Positions 52,745-64,000 of a DNA stretch of 64,000 nt are shown piece by piece. The stretch covers positions 197,578,781-197,642,780 of the forward strand of contig NC_081552.1 of the NCBI RefSeq assembly GCF_963082655.1. The letters are read 5' to 3'. The notes under the pieces were generated by a model. The model saw only the letters and a list, made by a program, of their open reading frames with translations, was not told the DNA's origin and ran no database searches. Source of the stretch: Stomoxys calcitrans (Eukaryota > Arthropoda > Insecta > Diptera > Muscidae). Numbering within the stretch: position 1 is the first letter of the stretch; each line of letters opens with the position of its first letter. The translations under genes were made by a program, and so were the position numbers.

Positions 52745-55455
52745 TAGGTTAGTTTCCGATGAATTACAACTCCACAGCCAAACGCTTGGCAATTAAAATA
52801 CGAAATAAAATGTTTTATAGCTGCCATGAAAAGAGGCATGGATTTCGCTGTGGATTTGTGGTTAATCGGAGACTGAAACACCTTGCCTCCAGGTTTGCTC
52901 CGGTAGATGAGTGGCTAGCCACAATCCGCATAAACACCAAATTCTTTAATATCAGCCATATATGCGCCCACGCCCCGACGGAATACAAGGACGAACAGAC
53001 CAAGGATATTTTCTAGGAGCGCCTAGAAAGAGAAAATGACCGCCGTCCCGAATCATACTGAGAGATTTTAATGCGAAAATAGGTACAAAAAATGTCTTTG
53101 GCCCAACAGTCGGAAGGGAACACGGTGGTTAGCTGCGGCAAAGCACATGATGGTTTGCAGCACCAGTTTGCAACATCGAAGGATTCACACGGCCGGATGT
53201 CTTCAGATCAAAACACGAGAAACCAAATAGACCATGTTGTGATAGATGTAAAGCATCCAACCAACGTGTAAGATGTACAATCGATCCGAGGGGCGAACAT
53301 CGATTCGGCTCATTACCTTGTTGCAGCAAAGGTTAGCACCGGACTTAATGTGGCGATGAACATACGATCTGAGTCTGCACGGCAGCTGAACATCGGAAAT
53401 CTGCAAACACAACAGGTGGCAAAGGCATATTCAACTCAGTTGACGCAATTGGTTGCAGAAAGCACACTCTGTCCCGATAGTATGGCAGCGCAATAACTAA
53501 CCATTGCCTATTCCATGAAAGAGCCGCTATATCCGTACTTGGGTACCAAAAGCTTCCCACAAAGAACCCAAGGTACGATCAGGATTGCGAAAAAGTTACT
53601 GGAGCCAAGAACGCGGCATACAGGGCATCCTTAAAATCAGTAGCAACGCGCCAGATGAAGGAGAGGTATCGATAGAAAATGAGGGAGGAGAAACGTCTCT
53701 CCGCAAGAAGACGAAGGAAATGGATGTTCAGGAGCCAGAATGAAGTCCAAAAATTTTTACCAAAGAATTAAACATCAAAGCGATGGCTTTGGTGCAGGCC
53801 CATCCTCCTGCAAAGACAAAGAAGAAAATCTGGTAACTTATACAGATAGTGTGAAAGAACACTTTCCCAGCTGCTGATATCCAATGATATTACCCATGAG
53901 TATACCGCAGAACCAATCCCTGATGATGGTATGGAATGTGTTCCACATAGTCAAAATGTAGCAGTAACCCGGCTGAAAAACAATAAGGCAGCAAGAGCCG
54001 ATGGGTTGCCTGATAAGGCGTATGCATCATCTCGTTTGCGCAATTTGGCTAGAAGAACGCATAATGATTGGAACCTCAGCATACTATGTCCTGTACACAG
54101 GAAAGGGACAAAATTGCAAGTGAAGCTTTGGACCTGGTAAACCCACCTTAGACCAGATATTAGCACTGCGCTAAATCCCGAAAAAGACATAAAAGGGACA
54201 AATCAATACCTAACATCTTTTCGTTGACTACAAAGCCGCCTTCGACATGCCTATACGTTCAAAGGTATTTCGGGCCATGTCTAAGTTTGGTATCCTTGCA
54301 GAACTGATACGACTTTGCAGGATGACGCTTGCTGATACACGCTCTTCAAATGAATTAGGAAAGAATCTCTCAGAACGGTTCAATACCACATAAGGTTCCA
54401 GACAGGAAGACAGCCTATCGTGTGATCTCTTTGATATTCTGTTGGAGAAGATTATACGAAAGAACCTATGCTATTCGTCTATGCCGACGACCTTCATATA
54501 ATATTGGGTTGCCCAAAAAGTAATTGCGGATTTTTTAAAAGAAAGTAAATGCATTTTTAATAAAACTTAGAATGAACTTTAATCAAATATACTTTTTTTA
54601 CACTTTTTTCTAAAGCAAGCTAAAAGTAACAGCTGATAACTGACAGAAGAAAGAATGCAATTACAGAGTCACAAGCTGTGAAAAAATTTGTCAACGCCGA
54701 CTATATGAAAAATCCGCAATTCCTTTTTGGGCAACCCAATAGATCGGCCACCGGAAGAAGCAATCGCAGCCTTTGAAAGTATCGAAATGGAATCAAGGAA
54801 AATTGGTTGGGCAGTGAATGGAGATAGCACAAAGTGAACGATATCAACTCCCACAAAGCCCTGTAAGCCCAAGCAGATAAAGAAAATGGAGAACGTTGGA
54901 AACTACAACTTTGAGATAGTCAGTAACTTTATCTACCTCGGCACCGCCGTAACCGAAACAAAACGAAATAAAACGAAGGATAGTTTTGACTAACAGATGC
55001 TGTTTTGGACTGAGCAAGCTGATGGGGAGCACAGCCGCCTTTAGACAGACAAAAATTACACTATAGAAGACAATAATACTACCCGTGAGGTTTTATGGAT
55101 GAGGCAGTACTTGGAGTGTTTGAGAGAAAAAACCTTTGTCAAAATATATGGACCAGTTTGCATTAATGGAAAATTTAGACGTCGTATGAACCAAGAGCTA
55201 TATGTATGTAGTTAAACCCAACAGAACACAACATTTGCATTGGCTAGGTTTTGTTTTCAGAATGCATGTGGAAGCTCCATCAAAGAAATCTTTTGAAGGC
55301 AGCCATAATAGAAAACGCAAAATGGGAAGACCCAAACTCCGATGGAGCGACAATGGTTGTCAGAAATCGGAGAAGAAGTGCAGAAGATCGATACTCTTGG
55401 ACATCTATTCAACATCCGGCTGGAGGACTAAGTTTTCTGTAATGGCCAATTAAAG
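52745..55455 (+). pseudogene. RTE-like LINE, nearly full length but decayed
   Basis: Plus-strand order: endonuclease with CHEKRHGFRCGFVVNRRLKH, FAPVDEWLATIRINTKFFNI and HAPTEYKDEQTKD (52825-53012); its second half NQIDHVVIDVKHPTNV and IRGANIDSAHYLVAAKV (53217-53335; Asp of SDH changed to Ala); link region (53400-53800); RT from KDKEENLVTYTDSVKEHF (about 53815), RLKNNKAARADGLP (53961), NDWNLSILCPV (54064), YKAAFDMPIRSKVF (about 54230), ELIRLCRMTLADTRSS and SCDLFDILLEKI; catalytic YADD (about 54478) directly before a MITE; IAAFESIEMESRKI; and the C-terminal HWLGFVFRMHVEAP, KMGRPKLRWSD (55238-55350). Frameshifts and stops occur throughout. The endonuclease nicks the target and the RT copies the RNA at the nick. 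Confidence 0.8.
54504..54739. mobile_element. Mariner-type MITE, copy 3 (236 bp)
   Basis: Same inverted repeats as copies 1 and 2 (one base changed on the right, CAATTCCTTTTTGGG), TA at 54502-54503 and 54740-54741. If the element and one TA are left out, the RT frame of the host LINE reads on without a break, so it jumped in cleanly. Confidence 0.9.
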
Positions 55456-56412
55456 AGAAGTAAGTCTGGAAAAATCGAAGTTTGTTCAGATTTGTATATA
55501 GCCTCCATTTACATCATCCATTCGGTATGTTTTTCTTTGTATAGAATTTTAGCCATTTTATTGAAGATGTTATCTTAACAGACAATTTTACTGAATAATT
55601 AAAGCATTTTATTGATCTTGAGCAGATCCCACATCGTTGTTCCTGTGATGGGGACATTTTGATTTCTCTACAGTTCCTTCTTGTTCATATCATGGATAGG
55701 TTTATTCCACATAAAAAATTAAAAATGTGTAAACTTGTTTCCTTTGTCCCTTGTGTGGGTTTAATACTCAAGCACCTTCAGCACGTACAAAAGAAGTTCA
55801 AATACAAGTGTGGCTGGTGAAAATAAAAATAACAATAACTTTTTGGTTTTGGCAATCACCTCAGGAACCACCATTCATCATTCTGCTCCTCTGGATACCC
55901 ATACATGAGTGGACATGATTCATTCACATTATGCCCTTCAATGGGGCCATAAGTTGAGTTTACAAAACTTTTGTTTTTGTAATGGCTTAATAATTCATGG
56001 CATTCACCCATCAATGATATCCTTGCTATGCAATGGATGTAACTTTTCAACTATACCATAAAACATTCAACACTTGGAGTTTCATAAATTTATGCTCGGG
56101 ACATTATTCCCTTCAGCGAACAACTATACAACAAAAAAAAGTTTGCAAATTAAAAATTCATCATAACTGGAAGTTTGATATGAATGTTTAGGTTTTCGTC
56201 ATTGACTAAATACAATCTCTCAGAAAAAGAAATGTTTTGGAGGAAATCGAAAATTACAAATAGCGACGAACAAAAAGTGGGCAAAACGAAAGTTTTGCTA
56301 CTCTACAACTCAGGGGATGGAAAAAATTTATGGTTTTCATATTGACCATACATATTTCAGAGTCAGATAGCTGTCACTTCACTTATGCCCAGCTTGCTTT
56401 ATTATTTTATAA
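55456..56412. other. Repeat-poor stretch with a weak exon candidate
   Basis: No family A or B sequence. On the minus strand 55856-56050 is open for 64 codons (see findings). GT-AG signals around it are weak. Confidence 0.35.
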
Positions 56413-57118
56413 GGAACTAGCTGACCCGGGCCTAAAACATCCCCTAAATGAAAGGAATTGGGGGGTAGTGCAAGAGTTGATACCCACTTTCGGGACCAAT
56501 TTTCTGGGGGTCTACCCCTTTGCCAAAATACCCCACAAACAGCAATTTTTTACTGACCATCGCATTATGGGGCTCAAATAAAGGCATGTATTTAGGGCAT
56601 CACCCATTCCCAAAATCACCCCCCAAAGGGTAAAAATTTTTCGACCATACTAATATGTGGCTCTAATGAAAGGTATTTGAGAGATTGGAAAACGAATTTG
56701 ATAACCAATTTTGGGGCCATGTGTTTGGGGAACGCCTCATCCTGTAAACTCCTCTTAAGCCAATGGCAATATGGGGTTTTAATAAATGGTATTTAAGAGA
56801 ACAGCACGATGCTGATATTTTTTCAGGGCCAAGTATCTGGGGGACCACCTCTCCCCCGAAGACACCACTAAAACAGACATCATGAGAATATCGGGCTGAA
56901 ATGAAGTATTTTAAGAATGGAGTACACCTTACATCCAAACTTAAATTCGTAGACCATTAAAGATAATATGGGATTCAGATAAAGGCACTTATATTGTTAA
57001 ACTGTTATTCAAGATTGCATGATATTTCACTAAAAGATCTTTAATTGTCGAAAAAAAATATTCCAAGGAAACTTTTGTTCCATATAAAGTTAAAGTAGGC
57101 GCAGCGGAGCGGGCCCGG
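56413..57118. mobile_element. Family B (Helitron-like) units between two inverted ends
   Basis: Begins CTAGCTGACCCGGGCC and closes with AGCGGAGCGGGCCCGGGTCA, so the same terminus is found at both sides in opposite orientation. Units inside: GGGACCACCTCTCCCCCGAA, AAATGAAAGGTATTTGAGAG type. TTGGAATATTTTTTTTCG and AACTTTTGTTCCATATAAAG near 57050-57090 also occur at 22415-22460. Confidence 0.65.
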
Positions 57119-58775
57119 GTCAATTTGTGTTTGTTTGTTAGTATGTTTGTGTGTTCCTTATGGACTCAGAAACGGCTGAACCGAAATTTTCTCTGATGGT
57201 GTATAATGATCCCGTGGTGAAAATAGGGTACTACATTTTTCGATATCTGAAGGGGGAACGGACCCTCCCCCTACCCTAATTTTCAGAAACGCCAGATCTC
57301 AGATATGGGTGGTGCGATTTAAGCGAACTTTTGTGTGCTCTCTTATAGTAACCTACAAACAAAAATTTGGTATCCAAATTTCGGATGGGGTACCTAGGGG
57401 GGCGCCCCACCCCAAAACCTACCAAATATATATAAACACAAACCACGCCAATATGGAACTCAAATGAAAGGTATTTAAGATTAAAAAACGTAGCTGATAT
57501 CCAATTGTCGGACCAAGTGTCTGGGGGACCACCTCACCCCCGTAAACATCCCTAAGTCGGACATATTTACCGACCATGGCAACATGGGACTCACATGAAG
57601 GGTATTTGCGAGTAAAACACGAATCTGATATCAAAATTTGGGATAAAGTTTCTGGGGGTCCTCCCCTTTCCCAAACAGGACTTATTTACTGACCACGGCA
57701 ATATGGGGCTTAAATAAAAGGAATTTGAGTGTAGAAAACGAATCTGATATCCAGATGTGGGACCAAGTGTTTGGGGGACCGCCCATCCCCGAGAACATAC
57801 CCCAAAGAAGATAAATTGGGAGAAGACCATGAATCTGACATCAACATTCGGGACCAACTTTCTAGGGGACATCCCAACACCATAACAACCCCCAAGTAGG
57901 ACGTATTTGCTCACCAAGTCAATTTGGGTCTTCAAGACAGTGGAGCTCAATATTCATAGTTTATAGGGCCCATACCCCAAACCGGATATATTTGCTGACT
58001 TTTTCAATAAGGGGTTTAAGTGAATGGTATTTGAGATTAGAAAACGAATGGCAATATGGAGTTCACATACATGAGAATAGCACGTTGCTGATATATTTTC
58101 AGGGCTTAGTGATTGGGGGACCACCCCACTCTCCAAAACATCCCTAAATCGGGCGTATTTACCGACCATGTCAATGTGGGGCTTAAATGAAAGGAATTGG
58201 GGGGAAGAGCAAGAATTGATACCCACTTTCGGGACCAATTTTCTGGGGGGTCAACCCCTTTCCCAAAATACCCCACAAACAGCAATTTTTTACTGACCAT
58301 CGCAATATGAGGCTTAAATAAAGGTATTTGGGAGTAGAATACCAATTTGATATCCAAATGTAGGACGATGTATTTAAGGCATCACCCCTTCCCCAAAACA
58401 CCCCCCAAAGAGTAAAAATTTTTCGACAATGCCAATATGTGGCTCAAAAGAAAGGTATTTGAGATTAGAAAACAAATTTGATAACCGATTTTGGGACCAT
58501 GTGTTTGGCGGACGCCTCATCCTCAAAACCAATGGCAATATGGGGTTTAAATAAAAGGTATTTGAGAGAAGAGCACGACGCTGATATTTTTTCAGGGTCA
58601 AGTGTCTGGGGGACCACCTGACCCCCGAAAACACCCCTAAATCAGATTTCATGAGAATATCGAGAATATCGGGCTGAAACAAAGTATTTTAGAATGGAGT
58701 ACACGTTACATCCAAACCAAAAAAAGTCATATGGGTTTCAGATAAAGGCACTTATATAGTGTTAAACTGTAAGTC
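57119..58775 (+). mobile_element. Family B (Helitron-like) element, TC-side and array
   Basis: Start region TTTGTGTTTGTTTGTTAGTA, TGTGTTCCTTATGGACTCAG, AAACGGCTGAACCGAAATTT, missing the first 20 bp. Then about ten units of GAATCTGATATCCAGATGTG, GGACCAAGTGTTTGGGGGAC, AAACATCCCTAAATCGGGCG and CATGTCAATGTGGGGCTTAA, spaced by about 115-150 bp. Length variation between units is larger than in family A. Confidence 0.65.
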
Positions 58776-58975
58776 AAGCGATATACTATTTTCGTAGCAT
58801 GGTATTTCACCAGAAGCTCGACAGACAGAGGTACGGACGGACATAGAAAAATCGACTAAACATGTGAAGACTATCAAGAATATATACCTTGTTGGGTCTC
58901 AGATGAATATTTCGATGTGTTACAAACGTAGTGACGAAATTTGTATACCCCAATCCTATGGTGGAGGGTTAGAAA
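58776..58975 (+). repeat. Family A microsatellite end
   Basis: CGACAGACAGAGGTACGGAC, GGACATAGAAAAATCGAC, TCAAGAATATATACCTTGTT and ATCCTATGGTGGAGGGTTAG. It follows family B units directly, so it is a truncated or hybrid copy. Confidence 0.7.
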
Positions 58976-59762
58976 AGGTTGTCAAGTCCTTATTGGAAAA
59001 CCCGATATATTGGACCCAATTCTACCATCGATTTTAAATTATCTTTTAATTGAATGGAATTAGTAATTAGACGCAGTGGTGAAGGGTATTGAACAGTCGA
59101 CCCCGCCTGAATTTTGTCTTTCGTTTTTGTTTTCATCACTTTAAACTTCAAGTCTATGTGTAAGTTTGGAAGCCGATTTGAACGACATGTGACCTTTATT
59201 TTGTTATCATATTCACAGGTATTTGATTTTATGATAGACTTTCGAAGAATAATTCATACCGCACTAAACTGTTATCATTCTATATTGACGTAAGAGAAGA
59301 TAATGCACAGTGTAGGTGGCATCCATGTTTTAGCAAGCAGTGTTAAACTTTTTCGTGTGGGATTCTAACAAACTTTTTGCCATAAAATCTAATTTAAAAT
59401 CCATTACAAAAAATAAAAAAAAAATGTTTTATATTGGTTACCAAGACTTAATTGGAAAGCATAGCTGAAAGATTTTGTTATAAAATGGAGTTTATTCGGT
59501 GAAAGGTAAAATAAGACAGCACCAAATATGGCAAATGCTAATTTAAAACATGGCAAATATGGGCACTAATACATATGCACATATTACAGGGATGTCATTT
59601 CAAGTAGTTTAAGATAATAGGTACTCAATAAAATCAATTCAATTTCTATTACAAGTCAACATATTCATTCATTATCCGAAAACCAAACAAAAAGCAAATA
59701 AGGACAGGTCGGGCGATATCCTACAGTACATTGGGTATGCAGGCTAAGTCGTCAAAACATGA
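58976..59762. other. Unassigned stretch
   Basis: AT-rich, without repeat matches or exon signals that I can support. Confidence 0.3.
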
Positions 59763-60915
59763 AAAAAAAAAGTAAGGAAGGGCAAAAGTCGGGCGGTGCC
59801 GAAAGGATAATACCCTATACCTATCCTATATGTACAATGTGGGAGCTATATCCAATTCTGAACCATTTTTGATGGACCTCGGCGGATATTTTCGATGGGT
59901 TATTAAATAATCCCTATCGAATTTCGAGCAAATATGTTCAAACTGTAATAACTACGGTTGACAAATGACAACATTAATGCAAATTACCCAAAATTTGACA
60001 AACATATATATGGGAGCTATATCTCAATCTGAGCCGATTACGGGCAAAATTCTCAGATATTATAGTAGTAGTCGATGAAACCATTGTGCAAAATTTTGGC
60101 AAGATTGGGCAAAAAATGCGATTGCAATGGCTCTAGAAGCGAAAATCGGGCGATATACATATATGAACGCTATAACTAAATCTGAGCCGATTTTCATAAA
60201 ATTCACCAGTAATGTCGAGAGTCAAGACAAATTCCTTCGTGCCAAATTTCAAGAGAATCTGTTAACAAATTACCATTTTATTGCATTTTTATTGCAAATC
60301 GGACGAACATATATATGGGAGCTATATCTAAATCTGAACTGATTTCGACTTAACTTTATAGATATGGTGGAAGTCGTCGAGAAAAGCGTTGTGCAAAATT
60401 TTGGCAAGATTGGTCGATAAATGTGCTTGCAGTGGCTCTTGAAGTGAAAATCGGGCAATATACATAAATGACAGCTATATCTAAACCTGGGCCGATTTCT
60501 ATGAAATTCACCACTAATGTCGAGAGTCTCAAGAAAATCCTTCCTGAGAATCGGTTAACAAATTACCATTTTATTGTATTTTTACTGCAAATCGGACGAA
60601 CATATATATGGGAGCTATTTCCAAATCTGAACCGATTTCGATGAAAATCATTCGTAACCTCGAGAGTCATAAAAAAATTCTTCTTGCCAAATTTCGAGAG
60701 AATCGGTTTATAAGTGACCATTTTATTGCAGAATTACTGCAAAATCGGACCAACATATATATGGAAGCTATAACCAAATCTGAACCGGTTTTTTCCAATT
60801 GCAATAGGCTTCGTCTGTAGGACGAAACACATGTCCATTCCAAATTTGAAGACGATCGGATAAAATTTGCGACCTGTAGTTTGTACACAAATTAACATGG
60901 ACAGACAGACAGATG

Positions 60916-60950
<35 letters not shown>

Positions 60951-61144
60951 GGACGGACAGACAGACAAACGGACAGACAGACAGACAGACAAACGGACAG
61001 ACGGACATGGCTAAATCGAATCAGAAAGTGATTCTGAGTCGATCGGTATACTTATCAATGGGTCTATCTCTCTTCCTTTTGGGTGCTACAAACTAATTCA
61101 CTAAGTTATAATACCCTGTAACACAGTACCGGTGTAGGGTATAA
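59763..61144 (+). mobile_element. Complete family A element, type-1 ends (about 1.38 kb)
   Basis: Start AAGTAAGGAAGGGCAAAAGT, hairpin GTCGGGCGGTGCCGA(A), then ATAATACCCTATACCTATCC. Five units (GGGAGCTATATCTAAATCTG; TGTCGAGAGTCAAGACAAAT; ACAAATTACCATTTTATTGC). A GACA/GACG microsatellite of 107 bp (60900-61006), then ATGGCTAAATCGAATCAGAA, CTTATCAATGGGTCTATC and the end ATAATACCCTGTAACACAGT, GGTGTAGGGTATAAC. The best type-1 reference copy. Confidence 0.85.
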
Positions 61145-61194
61145 CAAATATCGAGAATTTCGACCAAACTCCGTTCGTAGTGTTGAAGCCATAA

Positions 61195-62225
61195 AGAAGT
61201 TTAGGTTGAAAAGAGGGTGCAGCTATTAACCTGCCCCATGCCACTATAGACATAAACCTAAGCCAGTAATCGGCTAGTTGTGCGCTCTTAAAACAAAAAG
61301 TAGCCTCGAAAAAGAAAATCTATGTTAGGAATTCCGTGCTACTTTAAAAATCCTTCATTGTTTTCAATGCCACTCCCCTAAGCTGGTTCAGATACCGGTA
61401 CTTAGATACCACCTAAGTACCGGTATCTGTTGGACGCGAAAGCCGGGCAATGACAAAGAAAATGCTCCAACGTCTCATCATCTTCCCCGCATGCCCTACA
61501 CTTATTATTACTTGCCGCACCGATTTTACATAAGTGAGCTCGTAGTCCTGTGTGCTACCAATGGCTACCAATGACCCCCTTCTTACTTCCTTTTAGTAAT
61601 AGCCTCGTCCTCTCACGATCTGGATAACCCCATAGGATTTTCGACATCCTACCGACCGTTTCACTGTTCCACAGGGTTGCATACGCATTCATCGCCCACT
61701 CACTTAACTCGGTCTGCGTCGTCCCGAAAGGCTTCGGGTTAACCAAGTTTGTTGACGGCAGTCCTTTGGCCTTCACCGCCAAATCGTCTGCCCTTTCATT
61801 CCCCCTTACTCCGTTATGGCCCGGCAACCAAACGATACGGATTTTCCCATCCTCAGAGAAGACATTAATCTCCTTCTTACACTGCAAGACTATTCGTGAC
61901 CTTACCGTTCTGGTTGTTATTGCCCTTATGTCAACTTTACTGTCTGTAAAGATGTTCACACTCGACGTCCTCGCGTTAGGACTACACCACCTCACTCATT
62001 CCTTGATCGCCCGGATATTCGCCTGCAGGACTGGTCAGGCAGTCTAAAACAGATCTCAGTGCCTGGGTTCTCAATGTAGATCCTCAGGCCCACTCTGTCC
62101 TCTAGTTTTGATCAATCCGTGTAACATGATCTTCCAGATGGCAATACTAGGGTTTTGTCAATCCAAGACTGTGTCGATGGCAGGTTCATCTTAGGACCTC
62201 AAGGTTCATCTTAGGTATCCGACTG
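61195..62225 (-). pseudogene. RNase H-bearing LINE copy 3
   Basis: The 3' UTR (61195-61330, GAGGGTGCAGCTATTAACCT) is followed on the minus strand by the zinc-finger-like tail (about 61540-61440, CPAF region worn) and RNase H with NIFTDSKVDIRAITTRTVRS and VWLPGHNGVRGNERADDLAV (61995-61555; catalytic Asp of TDS, and His and Asp of GHN/ADD present). Upstream FRLPD-type and connection sequence (62060-62220) is frameshifted. It is 5' truncated at about 62225, where family A begins. Confidence 0.8.
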
Positions 62226-62520
62226 GAAAACCTTCGGCTTTTCGACATCCGTGTCGTATATAGTTCAGATCGGTATGAGGTATATGAGTATAAGGTATGA
62301 AATTTTCACCGAATTTTGATGAAAAGTGGTTTACATATATACCCGAGGTGGTGGGTATCCAAAGTTCGGCCCGGCCGAACTTAACGCCTTTTTACTTGTT
62401 TTCTCCGATTTCGCTGAAATTGGACACAGCGGACTATATTTCGGTATAGCTGCTATGTGGGCATAAATAATGAATTTTTCACCGGATTATGGCGAAAGTC
62501 GTCGTCTTTCATTTCTACTC
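62226..62520 (-). repeat. Family A type-3 hairpin end
   Basis: GACATCCGTGTCGTATATAG, TTTTCACCGAATTTTGATGA, GAGGTGGTGGGTATCCAAAG, hairpin TTCGGCCCGGCCGAA and CTTTTTACTTGTTTT. A second worn unit follows (62403-62510). Confidence 0.7.
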
Positions 62521-62784
62521 CTTTCTGTGTATTTGTTCTTTTTACTAGGCCGTTACTTCAAATGGCACATCTTAAGTCTTCTCCTCTCACTCACATAAGT
62601 TGGAAAATTTCAAGGGCACTTCCTCGTCGCATTGATTTTGATTTGTGTTTATTTTGTTTAACCTACTCCCCTTTTTTTGTTTATCTTTTCTTTGTTTTGA
62701 TAAAGGATTTGCATTTCATTTTTCTTGTAGGATGTATGATTCGTTTCATGCAAAATATCACTATAGCATTTTTGTTTCAACACG
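62521..62784. other. Unassigned stretch
   Basis: T/C-rich DNA; nothing recognised. Confidence 0.3.
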
Positions 62785-63040
62785 AATGGTGTTTGGAGGC
62801 CAATGACGTCGAACATCTGGGTTCGAATCCTGGCAAGTGCATAATACAAAATATTCTGAGATGGTTTTCCTCCTAATGATTGTGATATTTGTGGCGTACT
62901 TTGCCATGTAAAAAGCTTCTCCCCATAAAGGAGACGCTCTGCGGCACACCGTCCAAACTCGATAAGGAGGTCCTTTAGTATTGGGCTGTACATGTGAGAG
63001 GTTTGCCCCTGGTCCTAAATGGAATGTTTAAGGGCCAGTT
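62785..63040 (+). mobile_element. tRNA-derived SINE, copy 7
   Basis: Plus strand TGGAGGCCAATGACGTCGAA, B box GGGTTCGAATCC (62819-62830), body GTGGCGTACTTTGCCATGTA, GCGGCACACCGTCCAAACTC, and a tail GGGCCAGTTTGCATTTGC. Confidence 0.75.
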
Positions 63041-63436
63041 TGCATTTGCATAAACGCTGCTCCAGCCATGATATTAAATTCATGCTCGGAGACTTAAATG
63101 CGAATGGTCGGAAAATTTAACCATCACGAGGGATCATCTGAAAATTAATTGAAGGAAAAGACTTCACCGCTCTAAAATTCTAGGTAAATAGCACCCCGCT
63201 GTTTCTAGTCTGCTTGTTCCTTAAGGAAGGGGTGCCATTGTTATTCGGGTCACCGCCAAACACTTCTCTCTTTGCATTGCTGGAAAATACTTGGCTTACC
63301 ACCAAAAGAACTGAGCTGCATCGGAGATGCCTGATAAGTTAATACATTTTAGGAATGAAGAACTGTAAGACGTAAACATATGCGAAAACAATTCCATCCT
63401 CCTTTCTAAGACCCTAAAAACATCTCCTGAGGTTCT
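63041..63436. other. Mostly unassigned, faint LINE endonuclease trace
   Basis: Plus strand 63067-63110 reads HDIKFMLGDLNANGR, similar to the GDFNA motif of LINE endonucleases. Nothing else around it supports a longer match. Confidence 0.3.
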
Positions 63437-63520
63437 TGTTATACCCACCATCGAAGGAAGGGAGTATATTCATTTTGTCATTCCGTTTGAAACACATGAA
63501 ATATCCCTTTCCCACCCTAT
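63437..63520 (-). repeat. Family A microsatellite-side end, cut by family B
   Basis: ATACCCACCATCGAAGGAAG, GTCATTCCGTTTGAAACACA and TTCCCACCCTA match 36673-36760 up to the base where the Helitron-like element begins. Confidence 0.65.
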
Positions 63521-64000
63521 CTTATATATAAAAATCAATTTGTGTTTGTTTGTGTGTTCCTTATAGACTCAGAAACAGCTGAATTGATTTTCTTGAAATT
63601 TTCACTAATGGTGCATAAAGATCCCGTGGTGATATCTGAAGAGGGGAGCGGATACTCCCCCTTACCCTAATTTTCAGAATCGCCAGATTTCGGAGATGGG
63701 TTGTGCGATTTAAGCGAAATTTTGTGTACTCTCTTATAGTAACCTACAAACAAAAAGTTTGTATACAAATTTCGGATGGGGTACCTAGGGGGGCGCCCCA
63801 CCCCAAAACCTACCAAACATATATATACACCAATCACGACAATATGGGACTGAAATGAAAGGTATTTAAGATTAGAAAACGTATCTGATATCCAATTGTC
63901 GAACCAAGTGTTTGGGGACCACCCCAACACACCCCTAAGTCAGACATATTTACCGACCATGGCAATATGGGACTCAAATGAAAGATATTTGCGAGTAAAA
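63521..64000 (+). mobile_element. Family B (Helitron-like) element, 5' part, runs off the window
   Basis: Starts TCTTATATATAAAAATCAAT after an A, continues TTTGTGTTTGTTTGTGTGTT, CCTTATAGACTCAGAAACAG, and then array units. A TC start after A, with the CTAG+T end seen in other copies, is the classical Helitron pattern (insertion between A and T). No Rep/helicase coding is present, so it would be non-autonomous. Confidence 0.65.

Overview
This is AT-rich eukaryotic DNA, most likely from a calyptrate (muscoid) fly. The main reasons are the very many dispersed repeats of the dipteran DINE-1/mini-me type (proto-microsatellite of GTCY/RGAC next to a conserved GATCTAGCCATGTCC-type core), fly-type RTE and RNase H LINEs, and mariner remnants. 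The species call is inference. I found no complete host gene. The only host-like signals are one plausible internal exon (16555-16636) and one weak open segment (55856-56050), so the window probably lies in intergenic DNA or a large intron.

The one intact coding unit is a Ty3/gypsy LTR retrotransposon at 2257-8798. It has 490-bp LTRs with only two visible differences, a tRNA-Lys-like primer site, a polypurine tract and a single uninterrupted 1602-codon Gag-Pol frame with zinc knuckle, protease, RT, RNase H and DD35E integrase. Its Gag capsid region looks like that of the insect Arc (dArc) proteins. It sits, together with a 232-bp TA-flanked MITE, inside a long (TA)n array that itself appears to have grown out of a DINE-like repeat.

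Everything else is layered decay. (1) DINE-1/mini-me-like elements, called family A here, occupy the largest share: roughly 1-2 kb units with a hairpin at one end, sub-terminal TATACCC-type inverted repeats and an internal tandem array whose monomer is close to 153 bp in all subfamilies seen. (2) Helitron-like repeats, family B (ends TC...CTAG), lie at 22.4, 42.3-46.8, 56.4-58.8 and 63.5-64 kb. (3) Four pieces of an RNase H-bearing LINE lie at 12.4-15.4, 35.4-35.6, 40.2-41.9 and 61.2-62.2 kb, a second LINE at 47.9-50.8 kb, and two RTE-like LINEs at 9.6-10.4 and 52.7-55.5 kb. (4) There are DD41D mariner remnants at 19.9-20.8, 25.0-25.7 and 42.9-43.8 kb plus a terminal fragment at 50.9 kb. (5) A 237-bp mariner-type MITE occurs in three full copies. 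(6) There are seven copies of a tRNA-derived SINE. (7) One hAT-like element carries an 8-bp target duplication.

Many insertions are nested, so relative ages can be read: for example a MITE splits an RTE reverse transcriptase exactly at a TA, and a family A element splits a family B element. Structural oddities include a 131-bp-arm near-perfect palindrome at 34136-34407, a 388-bp (GACA/GACG)n expansion at 28281-28668, and higher-order tandem repeats at 18.2-19.1 and 37.2-38.2 kb. No rRNA, functional tRNA, CRISPR array or bacterial feature was seen. Boundaries of decayed repeats are read by eye and are approximate to about 10-30 bp unless a target duplication is stated.
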